Below the pieces are notes generated by a model. The model was not told the DNA's origin, ran no database searches, and saw nothing but the letters and a program-made list of their open reading frames with translations. Positions 32,283 through 41,647 of a stretch of 64,000 bases of DNA are shown one piece after another. How positions within the stretch are numbered: the stretch's first letter is position 1; every line of letters begins with the position of its first letter. The stretch comes from Phenylobacterium sp. (GTDB taxonomy: Bacteria; Pseudomonadota; Alphaproteobacteria; Caulobacterales; Caulobacteraceae), in the NCBI RefSeq assembly GCF_030693625.1, contig NZ_JAUYAF010000073.1, positions 1-64,000 on the forward strand, given 5' to 3'. The position numbers and the translations under genes were made by a program.

Positions 32283-33707
32283 CTAGAGGCCCTTCAGAAT
32301 GCCTTCGACCATCTTCTTGGCGTCCCCGAACAGCATCATGGTGTTGTCGCGGAAGAAGAGTTCGTTCTCGACCCCGGCATAGCCGGAGCTCATGCCGCGC
32401 TTCACGAACAGCACGGTGCGGGCCTTTTCGACGTCCAGGATCGGCATGCCGTAGATGGCGCTGGTGGGGTCGGTCTTGGCGGCAGGGTTGGTGACGTCGT
32501 TGGCGCCGATCACGAAGGCCACGTCGGCGCTGGCGAACTCGGCGTTGATGTCCTCCAGCTCGAAGACCTCGTCATAGGAGACGTTGGCCTCGGCCAGCAG
32601 CACGTTCATGTGCCCGGGCATCCGGCCGGCGACGGGGTGGATGGCGTACTTCACCTCCACGCCCTCTTCCTTCAGCTTGTCGCCCATTTCGCGCAGGGCG
32701 TGCTGGGCCTGGCTGACGGCCATGCCGTAGCCGGGGACGATGATCACCTTGGAGGCGTTCTTCATGATGAAGGCCGCGTCCTCGGCCGAACCCTGCTTGA
32801 CCGGCCGGGTCTCGACCTGGCCGCCGCCGGCGGCGGCCGCATCGTCGGCGCCGAAGCCGCCCAGGATCACGGAGATGAAGCTGCGGTTCATCGCCTTGCA
32901 CATGATGTAGCTGAGGATCGCGCCTGACGAGCCCACCAGGGCCCCGGTGATGATCAGCGTCACGTTCTCCAGCGTGAAGCCCAGGGCCGCCGCCGCCCAG
33001 CCGGAATAGCTGTTCAGCATGGAGACCACGACGGGCATGTCGGCGCCGCCGATGGGGATGATCAGGGTGACGCCGATCAGCAGGCTGAGGCCGAGGATCG
33101 CCCAGAACGCCCAGATGACCTCCGGCTGGCCGCCCCCCATCACCAGCACCACCACCATTGCGACAATGGCGAGCGCGATGATGATGTTCAGCAGGTGGCG
33201 GGCCGGCAGCATGATCGGCGCTCCGCTCATATTGCCGTTCAGCTTCAGGGCCGCGATGATCGAGCCGGTCAGGGTCACGGCCCCGATGGCCAGGCCCAGG
33301 GACAGCTCCACCAGGGAGCTGACGTGGATCGTGCCGTCCTCGGCGAGGATGCCGTAGGCGGCGGGCGTGTAGATGGCGGCGACCGCCACCAGACAGGCCG
33401 CGGCCCCCACCAGGCTGTGGAAGGTGGCCACCAGCTGCGGCATGGAGGTCATGGCGACCTTGCGCGCGATCACCGCGCCCACCGTGCCGCCGATGGCGAC
33501 GCCGCCGACGATCAGGCCCAGCGTCAGGGTGTCCAGCGCCTGTTGGCCCCACAGGGTCAACAGGGTGGTGCCCACGGCGATGGCCATGCCGATCATGCCA
33601 TTGCGGTTGCCCGCCTGGCTGGTGGTGGGGCTGGAAAGGCCGCGCAGGGCCAGGATGAAGAGGACGCCCGAGACGATATAGGCGATGGCCGCGAGATTGG
33701 CGTTCAC
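32283..33707 (-). CDS. pntB: NAD(P) transhydrogenase subunit beta
   Basis: A 474-residue inner-membrane protein. The first two-thirds carry many spans (AAIAYIVSGVLFILALRG onward); the C-terminal domain III binds NADP(H), with VIIVPGYGMAVSQAQ, HPVAGRMPGHMNVLLAEA and VIGANDVTNPAA. The enzyme couples proton flow to hydride transfer from NADH to NADP. The start is GTG, overlapping the pntAB stop (GTGA). With pntAA and pntAB it forms the three-gene transhydrogenase operon usual in alphaproteobacteria. Confidence 0.95.
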   Translation of the reverse strand: MNANLAAIAYIVSGVLFILALRGLSSPTTSQAGNRNGMIGMAIAVGTTLLTLWGQQALDTLTLGLIVGGVAIGGTVGAVIARKVAMTSMPQLVATFHSLVGAAACLVAVAAIYTPAAYGILAEDGTIHVSSLVELSLGLAIGAVTLTGSIIAALKLNGNMSGAPIMLPARHLLNIIIALAIVAMVVVLVMGGGQPEVIWAFWAILGLSLLIGVTLIIPIGGADMPVVVSMLNSYSGWAAAALGFTLENVTLIITGALVGSSGAILSYIMCKAMNRSFISVILGGFGADDAAAAGGGQVETRPVKQGSAEDAAFIMKNASKVIIVPGYGMAVSQAQHALREMGDKLKEEGVEVKYAIHPVAGRMPGHMNVLLAEANVSYDEVFELEDINAEFASADVAFVIGANDVTNPAAKTDPTSAIYGMPILDVEKARTVLFVKRGMSSGYAGVENELFFRDNTMMLFGDAKKMVEGILKGL

Positions 33708-34048
33708 TTGGCGCCTTCCTTCTGCACGGGCTTATCCTTCTTCTTGTACATGGCCAGCATGCGCTGGGTGACCAGGAAGCCGCCGAAGATGTTCACGGCG
33801 GCGAAGGCCGCGGCGATGGCGCCGGCCCCCTTTGAGATCATGACGTTCTGGGTCAGGCCCGCGTCCGGTCCGCCACTGGCGGCCGCCGCCAGCAGGGCGC
33901 CGACGATGATCACCGAGGAGATGGCGTTGGTCACCGCCATCAGCGGGGTGTGCAGGGCGGGCGTGACGCTCCAGACGACGTAGTAGCCGACGAAGATCGC
34001 CAGCACGAAGATCGCCAGGCGGAAGACTGTGGGGTCGACGGTGTCCAT
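33704..34048 (-). CDS. pntAB: NAD(P) transhydrogenase subunit alpha, membrane part
   Basis: A 114-residue protein with three to four spans (FRLAIFVLAIFVGYYVVW; LMAVTNAISSVIIVGALL; GAIAAAFAAVNIFGGFLV), matching the separate C-terminal piece of PntA. It forms part of the proton channel with PntB. AAGGAGG lies before the ATG. The C-terminus (KKKDKPVQKEG) is basic. It sits 19 bases after pntAA and overlaps pntB by four bases. Confidence 0.93.
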   Translation of the reverse strand: MDTVDPTVFRLAIFVLAIFVGYYVVWSVTPALHTPLMAVTNAISSVIIVGALLAAAASGGPDAGLTQNVMISKGAGAIAAAFAAVNIFGGFLVTQRMLAMYKKKDKPVQKEGAK

Positions 34049-34067
34049 CGGTTCCTCCTTGGGAGCT

Positions 34068-35201
34068 TTAGCTGTTCAGCGAAGGGTGGACGACCGCGCC
34101 GCCCTGGGTGACCAGGGCCGCCTTGAGGATCTCGTCCTCCAGGTCGGGGGCCAGCTTGCCGTCCTTGTCCAGCAACAGGCCGGCGAAGGCCAGGAGGTTG
34201 CGGGCGTAGAGGGCCGAGGCGTCGGTGGCGATGCGGCCGGGCAAGTTGGCGACGCCGAGAATCTTCGCGCCATTGGCGGTGACAGCCACCTCGCCCTGCT
34301 TGGCGCCGACGACATTGCCGCCCTGCTCGATGGCCAGGTCCACCAGGATCGAGCCCGGACGCATGGAAGCCACCTGTTCGGCGCTCACCAGCTTGGGCGC
34401 CGGCCGGCCGGGGATCAGGGCGGTGGTGATGACGATGTCCTGCTTGGCGATGTGGCTGGAGACCAGGGCCGCCTGCTTGGCCTGGTACTCGGCGCTCATC
34501 TCCTTGGCGTAGCCGCCGGCGGTCTGGGCGTTCTTGAACTCTTCATCCTCGACGGCCAGGAACTTCGCGCCGAGGCTCTCGACCTGTTCCTTGGTGGCGG
34601 GCCGCACGTCGGTGGCGGTGACCACGGCGCCCAGGCGGCGCGCGGTGGCGATCGCCTGCAGGCCGGCGACGCCAACCCCCATCACGAAGACCTTGGCGGC
34701 GGCGACGGTGCCGGCGGCGGTCATCATCATCGGCATGGCGCGGCCATAGGCCTCGGCGGCCTCGATCACCGCGCGGTAGCCGGCGAGATTGGCCTGCGAC
34801 GACAGGGCGTCCATCACCTGGGCCCGGGTGATGCGGGGGACGAACTCCATGGCGAAGCCGGTGGCGCCCTTGGCGGCGATCGCCTTCAAGGCGTCCTTGT
34901 CCATGTGCGGGTTGAGCAGGGCCACGACGATGGCGCCGGACTTGAGCGCCGCGATCTCGGCGGCCTCGGGGGCGCGGACCTTGAACAGGATGTCGGCCTT
35001 GCCGATGGCGCCCGCGGCGTCCTTGGCGATCTCGGCGCCGGCAGCCTGGTAGTCGGCGTCGGGATAGGCGGCGGCCGTGCCGGCGCCGCTCTCCACCACC
35101 ACCGAGAACCCCGCGGCGATCAGCTTCTTCACCGTCTCGGGGACGGCGGCCACCCGGGTCTCGCCGGCGCGGCGTTCAGTGGTGACGGCTATGACGGCCA
35201 T
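34068..35201 (-). CDS. pntAA: NAD(P) transhydrogenase subunit alpha, NAD-binding part
   Basis: A 377-residue cytosolic domain I, related to alanine dehydrogenase: ERRAGETRVAAVPETVKKLI at the start, GVGVAGLQAIATARRLGAVVTATDVRP (NAD-binding loop) and ITTALIPGRPAPKLV. It binds NADH and passes hydride to PntB. It leads the operon. Upstream, 35202-35386, lies an inverted repeat GATTCGAAC / GTTTGAATC with two GANTC sites that may control it. Confidence 0.94.
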   Translation of the reverse strand: MAVIAVTTERRAGETRVAAVPETVKKLIAAGFSVVVESGAGTAAAYPDADYQAAGAEIAKDAAGAIGKADILFKVRAPEAAEIAALKSGAIVVALLNPHMDKDALKAIAAKGATGFAMEFVPRITRAQVMDALSSQANLAGYRAVIEAAEAYGRAMPMMMTAAGTVAAAKVFVMGVGVAGLQAIATARRLGAVVTATDVRPATKEQVESLGAKFLAVEDEEFKNAQTAGGYAKEMSAEYQAKQAALVSSHIAKQDIVITTALIPGRPAPKLVSAEQVASMRPGSILVDLAIEQGGNVVGAKQGEVAVTANGAKILGVANLPGRIATDASALYARNLLAFAGLLLDKDGKLAPDLEDEILKAALVTQGGAVVHPSLNS

Positions 35202-35278
35202 GCGCCTGTTTCCCCCAAGTCAGTGTTGGCCGGACCATACGGGGGGCAGGCTGAGCTTGTCCAGCGATGGACAGGGCA

Positions 35279-35300
35279 GATTCGAACGTTTGTTTGAATC
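35279..35300. promoter_or_regulatory. Inverted repeat with two GANTC sites upstream of pntAA
   Basis: GATTCGAAC (35279-35287) and GTTTGAATC (35292-35300) pair at eight of nine positions around GTTT, 78 bases upstream of the pntAA start. Both ends are GANTC, the site methylated by CcrM in Caulobacter-like bacteria. The AAC-GTTT core also resembles TetR-type operators. The function is inferred. Confidence 0.4.
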
Positions 35301-35386
35301 CCGCACAAGACCGCAAGCGCGCCGAGGAATCGGCGCACCCGACCAGTCTCGCAGGAAGGCGCGCGGCGGCCGCGCGCGGAGCCGGC

Positions 35387-35617
35387 CTAGTGGTCGGCGG
35401 CAGGCTTGTCGCGCAGGAAGAAGACGCCGAGAGCGGTCACCACCACGGCGCTGATGAAGGCGCCCAGGAACCCGGTCGGGGTGCAGAACCACAGGACCAG
35501 CAGCACCATCATGGCGGTGAGCGCCAGGGAGCCCCACTTGGTCAGGCCGTTGAACAGGTGGAACGTGGCGACCTGCTCGGAGATGTCCATCTCGCCGCGG
35601 TGATATTCGGAAGCCAT
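35387..35617 (-). CDS. aa3-type cytochrome c oxidase subunit IV
   Basis: A 76-residue protein with HRGEMDISEQVATFHLFNGLTKW, the signature of the small alphaproteobacterial aa3 oxidase subunit IV, then two hydrophobic segments (LALTAMMVLLVLWFC; AFISAVVVTALGVFFL) and a charged tail. It is a small inner-membrane subunit of terminal oxidase; no other oxidase genes are nearby. It lies 185 bases upstream of pntAA on the same strand, linking two membrane energy functions, possibly in one transcript. Confidence 0.85.
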   Translation of the reverse strand: MASEYHRGEMDISEQVATFHLFNGLTKWGSLALTAMMVLLVLWFCTPTGFLGAFISAVVVTALGVFFLRDKPAADH

Positions 35618-35701
35618 GGAAGGGCGTCTCTCAGACTGGTGAGGAAATCGATGGGGCCGACCTACACCGTCGGCCGCCAGGGCTCAAGCGCGCCTTGTGT
35701 C

Positions 35702-36754
35702 TCAGCCAGGCCAGCGGGCCAGAAGGCCGCGCAGCGCCGCGATGAGCGCCAAGGGCTGGTCGACCATGATGTGGTGGGCCGAATCAGGGATCGCGATCTC
35801 CAGCATGTCCTTGGGCAGGGGGGACGGCCGGTCATCGCTGATCCGCGACTTCACCACCGAGCGGTCGCCATAGATGTGCACCAGGGGCACGGTCACCTTG
35901 GGCGGCCCTTCGGCGGTCATGCCCATCATCACGCTGCGGTCGAGCTTGTTCCACATGGCCGGGTCGAATCGCCAGGTCCAACCCTCGCCGCCGCCCTCGG
36001 GCAGGGGCGCGCGCTTCAGGGAGCGGCGCGCGATGAAGTCGGCGATGAACAGGTTTCCGGCGACCTGGGGCGGCATGAAGCGGAAGCGGGCGAGCGCCGC
36101 TTCCTCCGTCGGATAGACCCGGGCGGCGCGGTCGCCGGTGGGGATGTTGCGCACCTGCTGTTCCTGCATGCGCTTGGCTTCCGGCGAGTCCGGCGGCGGC
36201 CCGCCGAAGCCGGTGTCCACCAGCACAGCCGCGCGCATGCGCTCGGGGTGAGCGGCCGCGGCGAAGAACACTTGGCTGCCTCCGAAGGAGTGGCCGATAT
36301 AGATAGGCAGGACGCCGCCGTCATAGAGGCCCGTGGCGCGGGCGACGGCCTCGGCGTCCTCGGCGAAGTCCTGGAAGGCGTAGCTTTCACGCCAGTCCGA
36401 GGCGCCCATGCCGGCCAGCGACATCGAGGTCACCCGGTAGTCCTGGGCGAGATAGGGGGCGATGAAGCTCCACCAGTCGGCGTGGGCCGAGTTGCCGTGC
36501 ACCAGCAACAGGCCGGGCTTGCCCAGCTCGCCCCAGGTCAGGGCCTCGATCTGGGTGCCCAGCGAGGTGACGAAGCTGCGCTCCGGCTCCTGGGCGATGG
36601 CGTCCAGGAACCACTCCGGCGCGTCGGGATGGCGGCCGCGGAACGGCGCCAGGGGCGCCTGGACCTGGGGCGGCAGGCTGCCGGGTTCGGAATGGATGGG
36701 ACGGTCGTCGTAGCCGACGGGCGCGCCTTCCTTGATCGCCGGATCCAGAGCCAT
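35702..36754 (-). CDS. Alpha/beta hydrolase
   Basis: A 350-residue hydrolase: LLVHGNSAHADWW (oxyanion region), SMAGMGASDWRESY-like segment, nucleophile elbow IGHSFGGSQ, a VHIYGDRS acid region and DSAHHIMVDQP with the His. The N-terminal 70 residues are an extra polar extension. The ATG at 36754 overlaps the stop of the upstream hotdog thioesterase (ATGA), so the pair is co-translated and likely works on the same acyl compound. Substrate unknown. Confidence 0.86.
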   Translation of the reverse strand: MALDPAIKEGAPVGYDDRPIHSEPGSLPPQVQAPLAPFRGRHPDAPEWFLDAIAQEPERSFVTSLGTQIEALTWGELGKPGLLLVHGNSAHADWWSFIAPYLAQDYRVTSMSLAGMGASDWRESYAFQDFAEDAEAVARATGLYDGGVLPIYIGHSFGGSQVFFAAAAHPERMRAAVLVDTGFGGPPPDSPEAKRMQEQQVRNIPTGDRAARVYPTEEAALARFRFMPPQVAGNLFIADFIARRSLKRAPLPEGGGEGWTWRFDPAMWNKLDRSVMMGMTAEGPPKVTVPLVHIYGDRSVVKSRISDDRPSPLPKDMLEIAIPDSAHHIMVDQPLALIAALRGLLARWPG

Positions 36755-37230
36755 CAGGCCACCCCTCTCACTTCCCGCTCGCCCGCCTTGCGGGAGATCG
36801 AGCGGATACCCTTGTAGACGCCGGTGCCGGTGATCAGGGTGCGGTCGCCGCACCAGATCTTGCCCCGGACGGTGAAGACGTCGTCCTGTTCGGTGATGAT
36901 CTCGCTGGTCCCCTCCACCCAGTCGCCCATGTGGGCGCCCGAGAGGAAGTCGGTGGTCAGGCGCACCGTCACCCAGCCGATCTCACGCTTGTTGGAGATC
37001 ACCCGGCCCCAGGCCATGTCGGCGAAGCTCATCAGCATGCCGCCGTGGCAGTTGTTCATGCCGTTGGCGTGGTGCTCCTCGACCCGGAACGCCATCACCT
37101 CGTCGCCGCTGGCTGCGTCGCGGCTGGAGTAGAAGGGACCGACCGTGCGGCCGAACCCCCGGTTCCAGAGGTTGATGACAAAACCATCGGGGACGATGGC
37201 GGTCTGGACTTCGGTCAGATCATCGGACAT
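36754..37230 (-). CDS. PaaI-type hotdog thioesterase
   Basis: A 158-residue single-hotdog protein with the PaaI pattern: [26 protein letters not shown], where HGG and the acidic residue in the following helix form the active site, and [19 protein letters not shown]. It should hydrolyse acyl- or aryl-CoA. The ATG at 37230 is preferred to the longer frame since the N-terminal extension is of low-complexity shadow character. It is translationally coupled to the hydrolase downstream. Confidence 0.85.
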   Translation of the reverse strand: MSDDLTEVQTAIVPDGFVINLWNRGFGRTVGPFYSSRDAASGDEVMAFRVEEHHANGMNNCHGGMLMSFADMAWGRVISNKREIGWVTVRLTTDFLSGAHMGDWVEGTSEIITEQDDVFTVRGKIWCGDRTLITGTGVYKGIRSISRKAGEREVRGVA

Positions 37231-37291
37231 CGCGCAGGCAAATGAACGGGCGTTTGAAGATTGGCAAGCCCTTGATGACGCTGCGGCCGGT

Positions 37292-37690
37292 TCAGCGGCC
37301 CCAGGCGCCCCGGTGCAGCACCACGCGATAGCCGTCCGGGTCCTCGAAGCTGACGCCGTGCTCATCCCAATAGGGGTTGAAGGATTTGACCGGCCGGTGG
37401 CCCGCCGCCTCCAGCCGTGCGACAGCCGTCGCCCGCGCCGTCTCCTCCGGGAAATAGAAGGTCAGCAGGTGGTCGGGGTTGGGTGCGGGGCCGACCTTGT
37501 GCCCGTGGGCCTGGGTCAGTTCCAGGTGCCAGGGCGCGCCGGGGAAGCCCAGGATCACCCCGTCGAACCCGGCGTGGCCCCGGAAGCTCGCCAGCTCCAG
37601 CAGCCCCAGCCCTTCGCGATAGAAGGCCGCCATGGCGTCCAACTGATCGGTGGGCCGCGCGATTCGGAGAGTCAGGCCGGAAAGGCTCAT
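37292..37690 (-). CDS. VOC family protein
   Basis: A 132-residue single VOC module opening [31 protein letters not shown] and closing [20 protein letters not shown]. It includes [23 protein letters not shown], giving candidate metal ligands. The family covers glyoxalase-, dioxygenase- and resistance-type proteins. The short gap of two bases to the GH3 gene's stop suggests that it leads out of the beta-glucosidase transcript. Substrate not known. Confidence 0.8.
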   Translation of the reverse strand: MSLSGLTLRIARPTDQLDAMAAFYREGLGLLELASFRGHAGFDGVILGFPGAPWHLELTQAHGHKVGPAPNPDHLLTFYFPEETARATAVARLEAAGHRPVKSFNPYWDEHGVSFEDPDGYRVVLHRGAWGR

Positions 37691-37692
37691 GG

Positions 37693-39861
37693 TCAGGGCT
37701 TCATTGTGCGCGAGGTCAGGGCTGCCGTCCCGTGCAGGATGGTGTCTTCCGCCGAGGTGGCGAGGCTGACACTCACCTGGCCCGCTGCGATCCGCCAGCC
37801 CGGCAGGATGGGGTCGTAATTGGCCAGCAGGCGGGCGTCGGCGGTCACGGTCACGCGGCGGGTCTCGCCGGGCTCGAGCGCCACGCGGGCCCAGCCGATC
37901 AGGCGCTGGGAAGGCTTGCCATCCGAGCCGGTCACCGTCGCATAGACCTGGGGGGTGTCGGTCCCGGCGACGCCGCCGGCGTTCTTGACGTCAAAGCTGG
38001 CGGTGATCGTCTCGCCGCCGATCAGCTCCAGCCGCCCATATTCAAAGTGGGTGTAGCAAAGCCCGAACCCGAACGGGAACAGGGTGGCCGCCCCGGTCTT
38101 GGCGAACCAGCGATAGCCGACGTCGGCGCCCTCCGGATGCTCCACGGAGAAGCGGCCCTTGTGCTGCTGCACGTCCGGGCGGGTGGTGGGCAGCGTGGCG
38201 CCCTCCACCGGGGGTCCGAAGATCTGGCCGGGGATGTCCGGGCGCACCAGATCCTCGACCCCGCAGGGGAAGCTGATGGGCAGGCGGCCCGACGGATTGA
38301 CCGCCCCAAACAGGATGTTGGCGATGGCCTCGCCGCCGCGCGTGCCGGGATACCAGGCCTCCAGTACGGCGTTGACGTCGTCCAGCCACGGCATCAGCAC
38401 CGGGGTCCCGGTCTCCAGCACCACCACGGTCCTGGGGTTGGCTGCGGCGACCGCGGCGATCAGGGCGTCCTGGTCGCCCGGGAGGGACAGGCTGGGCAGG
38501 TCCTCGGCCTCCGTCGCCCACTGGTCGGCGAAGACGATGGCGATATCGGCATCCTTGGCCAGGCTCGCGGCCTCGGCGCGGTCCTCGCCCGAAACGAAGG
38601 TCACGGCGGTGTTGCGGGTCAGCTCCCGGATCGCCGCCACCGGCGATGACGGATGGTAGGTGACCTTGGCGAAGGCGCCGGCCAGGCCCGCGACCTCGAT
38701 CTCATGGCCCGGCCCGCCCACCGGGATCACCTGGGAGGAGCCGCCGCCGGACATCACGCCCTTGTCGGCATGGGCCCCGATCACTGCGATCTTGCGGATG
38801 CTGGGCGCCAGCGGCAGGACCCCGTCGTTCTTCAGCAGCACCGTCCCGGCCTCGGCGGCGGCCTGGGCCACCTTGGCGTTGGCGGCGTAGTCGGTCTCGC
38901 GCCGGACAGTGGGATTGTCGAACACCCCCTTGTCGAACAGGCTGCGCAGGATGCGGTGGACCATGTCGGTGAGCCGCTCGAAGGGCACCTCCCCCTGCTC
39001 CACGGCCTCCTTCAGCGGCGCGCCGAAATAGACCTGCTTGTCGAGTTGCTCGCCGCTCTCCTGGTCCAGGCCCGCCATCACCGCCTTGGCCGTGGAATGG
39101 ACCGCGCCCCAGTCGCTCATCACCCAGCCGCGGTAGCCCCAGTCACGCTTCAGCACCTGGTTCAGCAGGAAATCGTTCTCGCCGGCCCACTCCCCGTTGA
39201 CCTTGTTGTAGGCGCACATGACCGACCCTGGATCGCCGCGCTCGATGGCGATCTGGAAGGCCAGCAGGTCGCTCTCGCGCAGGGCGCCCTCGTCGATGCG
39301 GGCGTCCACCACGTGGCGGCAGGTCTCCTGGTCGTTCAGGGCGAAGTGCTTCAGGGTGCAGACGATGTCGTTGGACTGGGCGCCCTTGATGGCCTCGCCT
39401 GCCAGCACCCCGGCCAGCAGCGGATCCTCGCCGAGATATTCGAAGTTGCGTCCGCAGCGCGGCTCGCGGGTCAGGTTGGCGCCGCCCCCCAGCAGGACGT
39501 TGAAGCCCTTGTCGCGGGCCTCCGATCCCACCATCACGCCCGCCGCATGGGCCAGCTCAGGGTCCCAGGTGGAGGCCAGCGAGAGCCCGGAGGGCAGGCC
39601 GGTGGCGCCGTCGCCCTTGCGCACCTGGCGCGGGTTAGCGATCCCCAGGCTGGCGTCGGTCTCGTTCAGCGGCGGGATACCCAGGCGTTCGACGCCGGGG
39701 ATATAGCCCGCGCCCATGGCCGCGTCGGCGGGGGGCGGATTGACCATCGCGGGCATCGGTCCGTGAACCAGGGAGATCATCTCATCCAGGGTCAGCTGCG
39801 CGATCAGCAGCCTGGCGCGGTTGTCCGGCGACAGGGACTTGTCCATCCAGGCCTGGGTCAT
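37693..39861 (-). CDS. GH3-family beta-glucosidase
   Basis: A 722-residue glycoside hydrolase family 3 enzyme: N-terminal barrel with GGGANLTREPRCGRNFEYLGEDPLLAG, catalytic Asp in GWVMSDWGAVHS, then the alpha/beta sandwich (VALLKNDGVLPL-like GTVLLKNDGVLPLAPS) and a C-terminal fibronectin-like domain (ITASFDVKNAGGVAGTDTPQVY). No signal peptide is seen, so it works in the cytoplasm on imported oligosaccharides. The ATG at 39861 is preferred (AAGCGGGAGGACATCAAC in front). The divergent TetR gene is its likely regulator. Confidence 0.92.
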   Translation of the reverse strand: MTQAWMDKSLSPDNRARLLIAQLTLDEMISLVHGPMPAMVNPPPADAAMGAGYIPGVERLGIPPLNETDASLGIANPRQVRKGDGATGLPSGLSLASTWDPELAHAAGVMVGSEARDKGFNVLLGGGANLTREPRCGRNFEYLGEDPLLAGVLAGEAIKGAQSNDIVCTLKHFALNDQETCRHVVDARIDEGALRESDLLAFQIAIERGDPGSVMCAYNKVNGEWAGENDFLLNQVLKRDWGYRGWVMSDWGAVHSTAKAVMAGLDQESGEQLDKQVYFGAPLKEAVEQGEVPFERLTDMVHRILRSLFDKGVFDNPTVRRETDYAANAKVAQAAAEAGTVLLKNDGVLPLAPSIRKIAVIGAHADKGVMSGGGSSQVIPVGGPGHEIEVAGLAGAFAKVTYHPSSPVAAIRELTRNTAVTFVSGEDRAEAASLAKDADIAIVFADQWATEAEDLPSLSLPGDQDALIAAVAAANPRTVVVLETGTPVLMPWLDDVNAVLEAWYPGTRGGEAIANILFGAVNPSGRLPISFPCGVEDLVRPDIPGQIFGPPVEGATLPTTRPDVQQHKGRFSVEHPEGADVGYRWFAKTGAATLFPFGFGLCYTHFEYGRLELIGGETITASFDVKNAGGVAGTDTPQVYATVTGSDGKPSQRLIGWARVALEPGETRRVTVTADARLLANYDPILPGWRIAAGQVSVSLATSAEDTILHGTAALTSRTMKP

Positions 39862-39928
39862 GTTGATGTCCTCCCGCTTTGTTGGCGTGACCCTATTTAT
39901 TTTAGTCCATCTGGGCAATAATCATCGA

Positions 39929-40573
39929 ATGACCGTCGCCGCCACCCGTCCCCGAGGCCGCCCGGCCCGCACCGCGCGGCCGGTGGAAGAGACCCGCAGC
40001 GCCATTCTGGACGCCGCGCTGAAGCTGTTCTCTGAGCGCGGCTTCGAGGGCGCCGCCATGCGCGACATCGCGGGCCTGGCCGGCGTCGAGCACAGCCTGC
40101 TCCGCTACCACTATTCCGACAAGGCCACCCTTTGGCGCGCGGCGCTGGCCCGCCTGATCACCGACATGAACGCCCACATGGCCGCCGGCTGGCGGACCAC
40201 AAGGGGCCAGCCGCCCCTGGACCGGTTCAAGGCCACCTTGCGCGACTATGTTCGCTACTGCGCCCGCCACCCGGAGCACGCCCGCATCATGGTGCAGGAG
40301 GCCATGGGAGAGTCCGACCGCGTCGCCTGGATCGCCGAGCAGATCGTGGGACCGCAGCACCGCGCGTTGACGCGCCTGCTCCGGCCGCTGATGGACCAGG
40401 GTCACCTGCCGCGCGTGCCCCTCCACAACCTGATCTACATGCTCTCGGCCGCCGCCCAATCGCCCTTCACCCTGGCCGGCGAGGTGCGCCATGCCTATGG
40501 CATCGACATGTTGGATAAGGCCGAGATCGAGCGGCACGCGGACGCCCTGATCGCGCTGCTGATCCGGGACTAG
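39929..40573 (+). CDS. TetR-family transcriptional regulator
   Basis: A 214-residue regulator: N-terminal helix-turn-helix (RSAILDAALKLFSERGFEGAAMRDIAGLAGVEHSLLRYHYSDK) followed by a helical ligand-binding domain. It begins with a basic RPRGRPARTARP tail. The ATG at 39929 is chosen from the conserved domain position. It is divergent from the GH3 gene with 67 bases between the starts, so it probably represses that gene and itself. The effector is unknown. Confidence 0.88.
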   Translation: MTVAATRPRGRPARTARPVEETRSAILDAALKLFSERGFEGAAMRDIAGLAGVEHSLLRYHYSDKATLWRAALARLITDMNAHMAAGWRTTRGQPPLDRFKATLRDYVRYCARHPEHARIMVQEAMGESDRVAWIAEQIVGPQHRALTRLLRPLMDQGHLPRVPLHNLIYMLSAAAQSPFTLAGEVRHAYGIDMLDKAEIERHADALIALLIRD

Positions 40574-40714
40574 AGCCTCACGCAGGCGCCCGAACGAGCG
40601 CGCCGGCTCCATGCCTGCCGGAATCAAGAAGATCTGTCGCCACAGCATCGCCAAGGCGGCGCTGGTCCGTAGTTAAGCTTGATATTCTGTCGCGGCGTTC
40701 GGTAAACCATAGGT

Positions 40715-41647
40715 ATGCCTGAAGACACGCACGGCATGGACCGCCGCCGCCTGCTCTCCCGTCTCGGCGGGGATTTCCAGCTCGACGCCGCGCGGCGCGT
40801 GGCCCGCTCGATGAGCCGGGACGTCGCCACCGTCTTGGTCTTCCTCGAAATCAACCGGGCCAATGTCGCCGCCCTGGCCGCCTCACGGGAGCCCATCGCC
40901 GAGCCCCATGCCGGCGTGCCCGGCCTTCCCCCCGACCATATGCGGGAGCCGGTCAGTATCTATTTGGCGGCCCGCAATCTGGGCATGCCCTACGAGACTA
41001 CGCGACGGCATGTGAAGAAGCTGACCCAGATTGACCTGTGCGAGACCGTCCCCGGCGGGGTGATCATCCCCGCCCGCGCCTTCCTCGATCCCCGGCTGAT
41101 GGCCATGGCGGCCGAGAATTGGGCCGCCACGGTCGAGTTCGTGCAGGCGGCAGGCCGGCTGGGGGTCTCCGCCTCCGGCCTGCGCCAACCCGCGAGCCCC
41201 GACCAGTTCCGGCAGGTCAATCGCGCCGTGAGCGCCTATTGCCTGGAGACCGCTTGCCACATGTCCCGGGTCATGGATTTGGAACCCTTAGCGGTGCTGA
41301 TCCTGCGAGCGGTCAACCTCGCCAATGTGCGGCACCTGACCCAGGACCCCGACGCCGCCCTGGCCCTTGCCGGCCTGGCCGACATCCTGCCCGACGCCGA
41401 ACGGCGCCCGATCAGCGTCTACGGCCTGGCGAAGTATCTGTTGCTGCCCTGCGAGACCGTGCGCCGCAGCCTGCTACAGCTGGAGGCCAAGGGCCTGGTG
41501 CGGCGCGACAAAGGCGGCCTGATCGTGCCCGCCGAGGTGGTGGCCCGCCCCGCCGTGGTCGCCGGCATCGCGGAGCTGGTGGCCCTCACCGAGATCCTGC
41601 TGTCCGACCTCGCCGCCGCGGGCCTGGCCTACCAGCCGGATAGCTAG
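40715..41647 (+). CDS. Protein with two tandem winged-helix-like units, putative regulator
   Basis: A 310-residue soluble protein made of two related halves. Unit 1 (about 28-150) has VLVFLEINRANVAAL then PVSIYLAARNLGMPYETTRRHVKKL and GGVIIPARAFLDP; unit 2 (about 184-300) has VLILRAVNLANVRHL then PISVYGLAKYLLLPCETVRRSLLQLEAKGLV and GGLIVPAEVVARP. Each looks like a winged helix with the P-Y/C-ETxRR recognition helix. No effector domain is seen. I do not know a named family. An alternative start is Met8. It probably binds DNA as a two-fold unit within one chain. Confidence 0.72.
   Translation: MPEDTHGMDRRRLLSRLGGDFQLDAARRVARSMSRDVATVLVFLEINRANVAALAASREPIAEPHAGVPGLPPDHMREPVSIYLAARNLGMPYETTRRHVKKLTQIDLCETVPGGVIIPARAFLDPRLMAMAAENWAATVEFVQAAGRLGVSASGLRQPASPDQFRQVNRAVSAYCLETACHMSRVMDLEPLAVLILRAVNLANVRHLTQDPDAALALAGLADILPDAERRPISVYGLAKYLLLPCETVRRSLLQLEAKGLVRRDKGGLIVPAEVVARPAVVAGIAELVALTEILLSDLAAAGLAYQPDS

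Noticed and set aside
37239..37258. Inverted site directly before the PaaI-type thioesterase start as a defined operator
   Set aside because: The arms match poorly and it lies almost on the start codon; it is mentioned only as part of a weak shared-motif observation.
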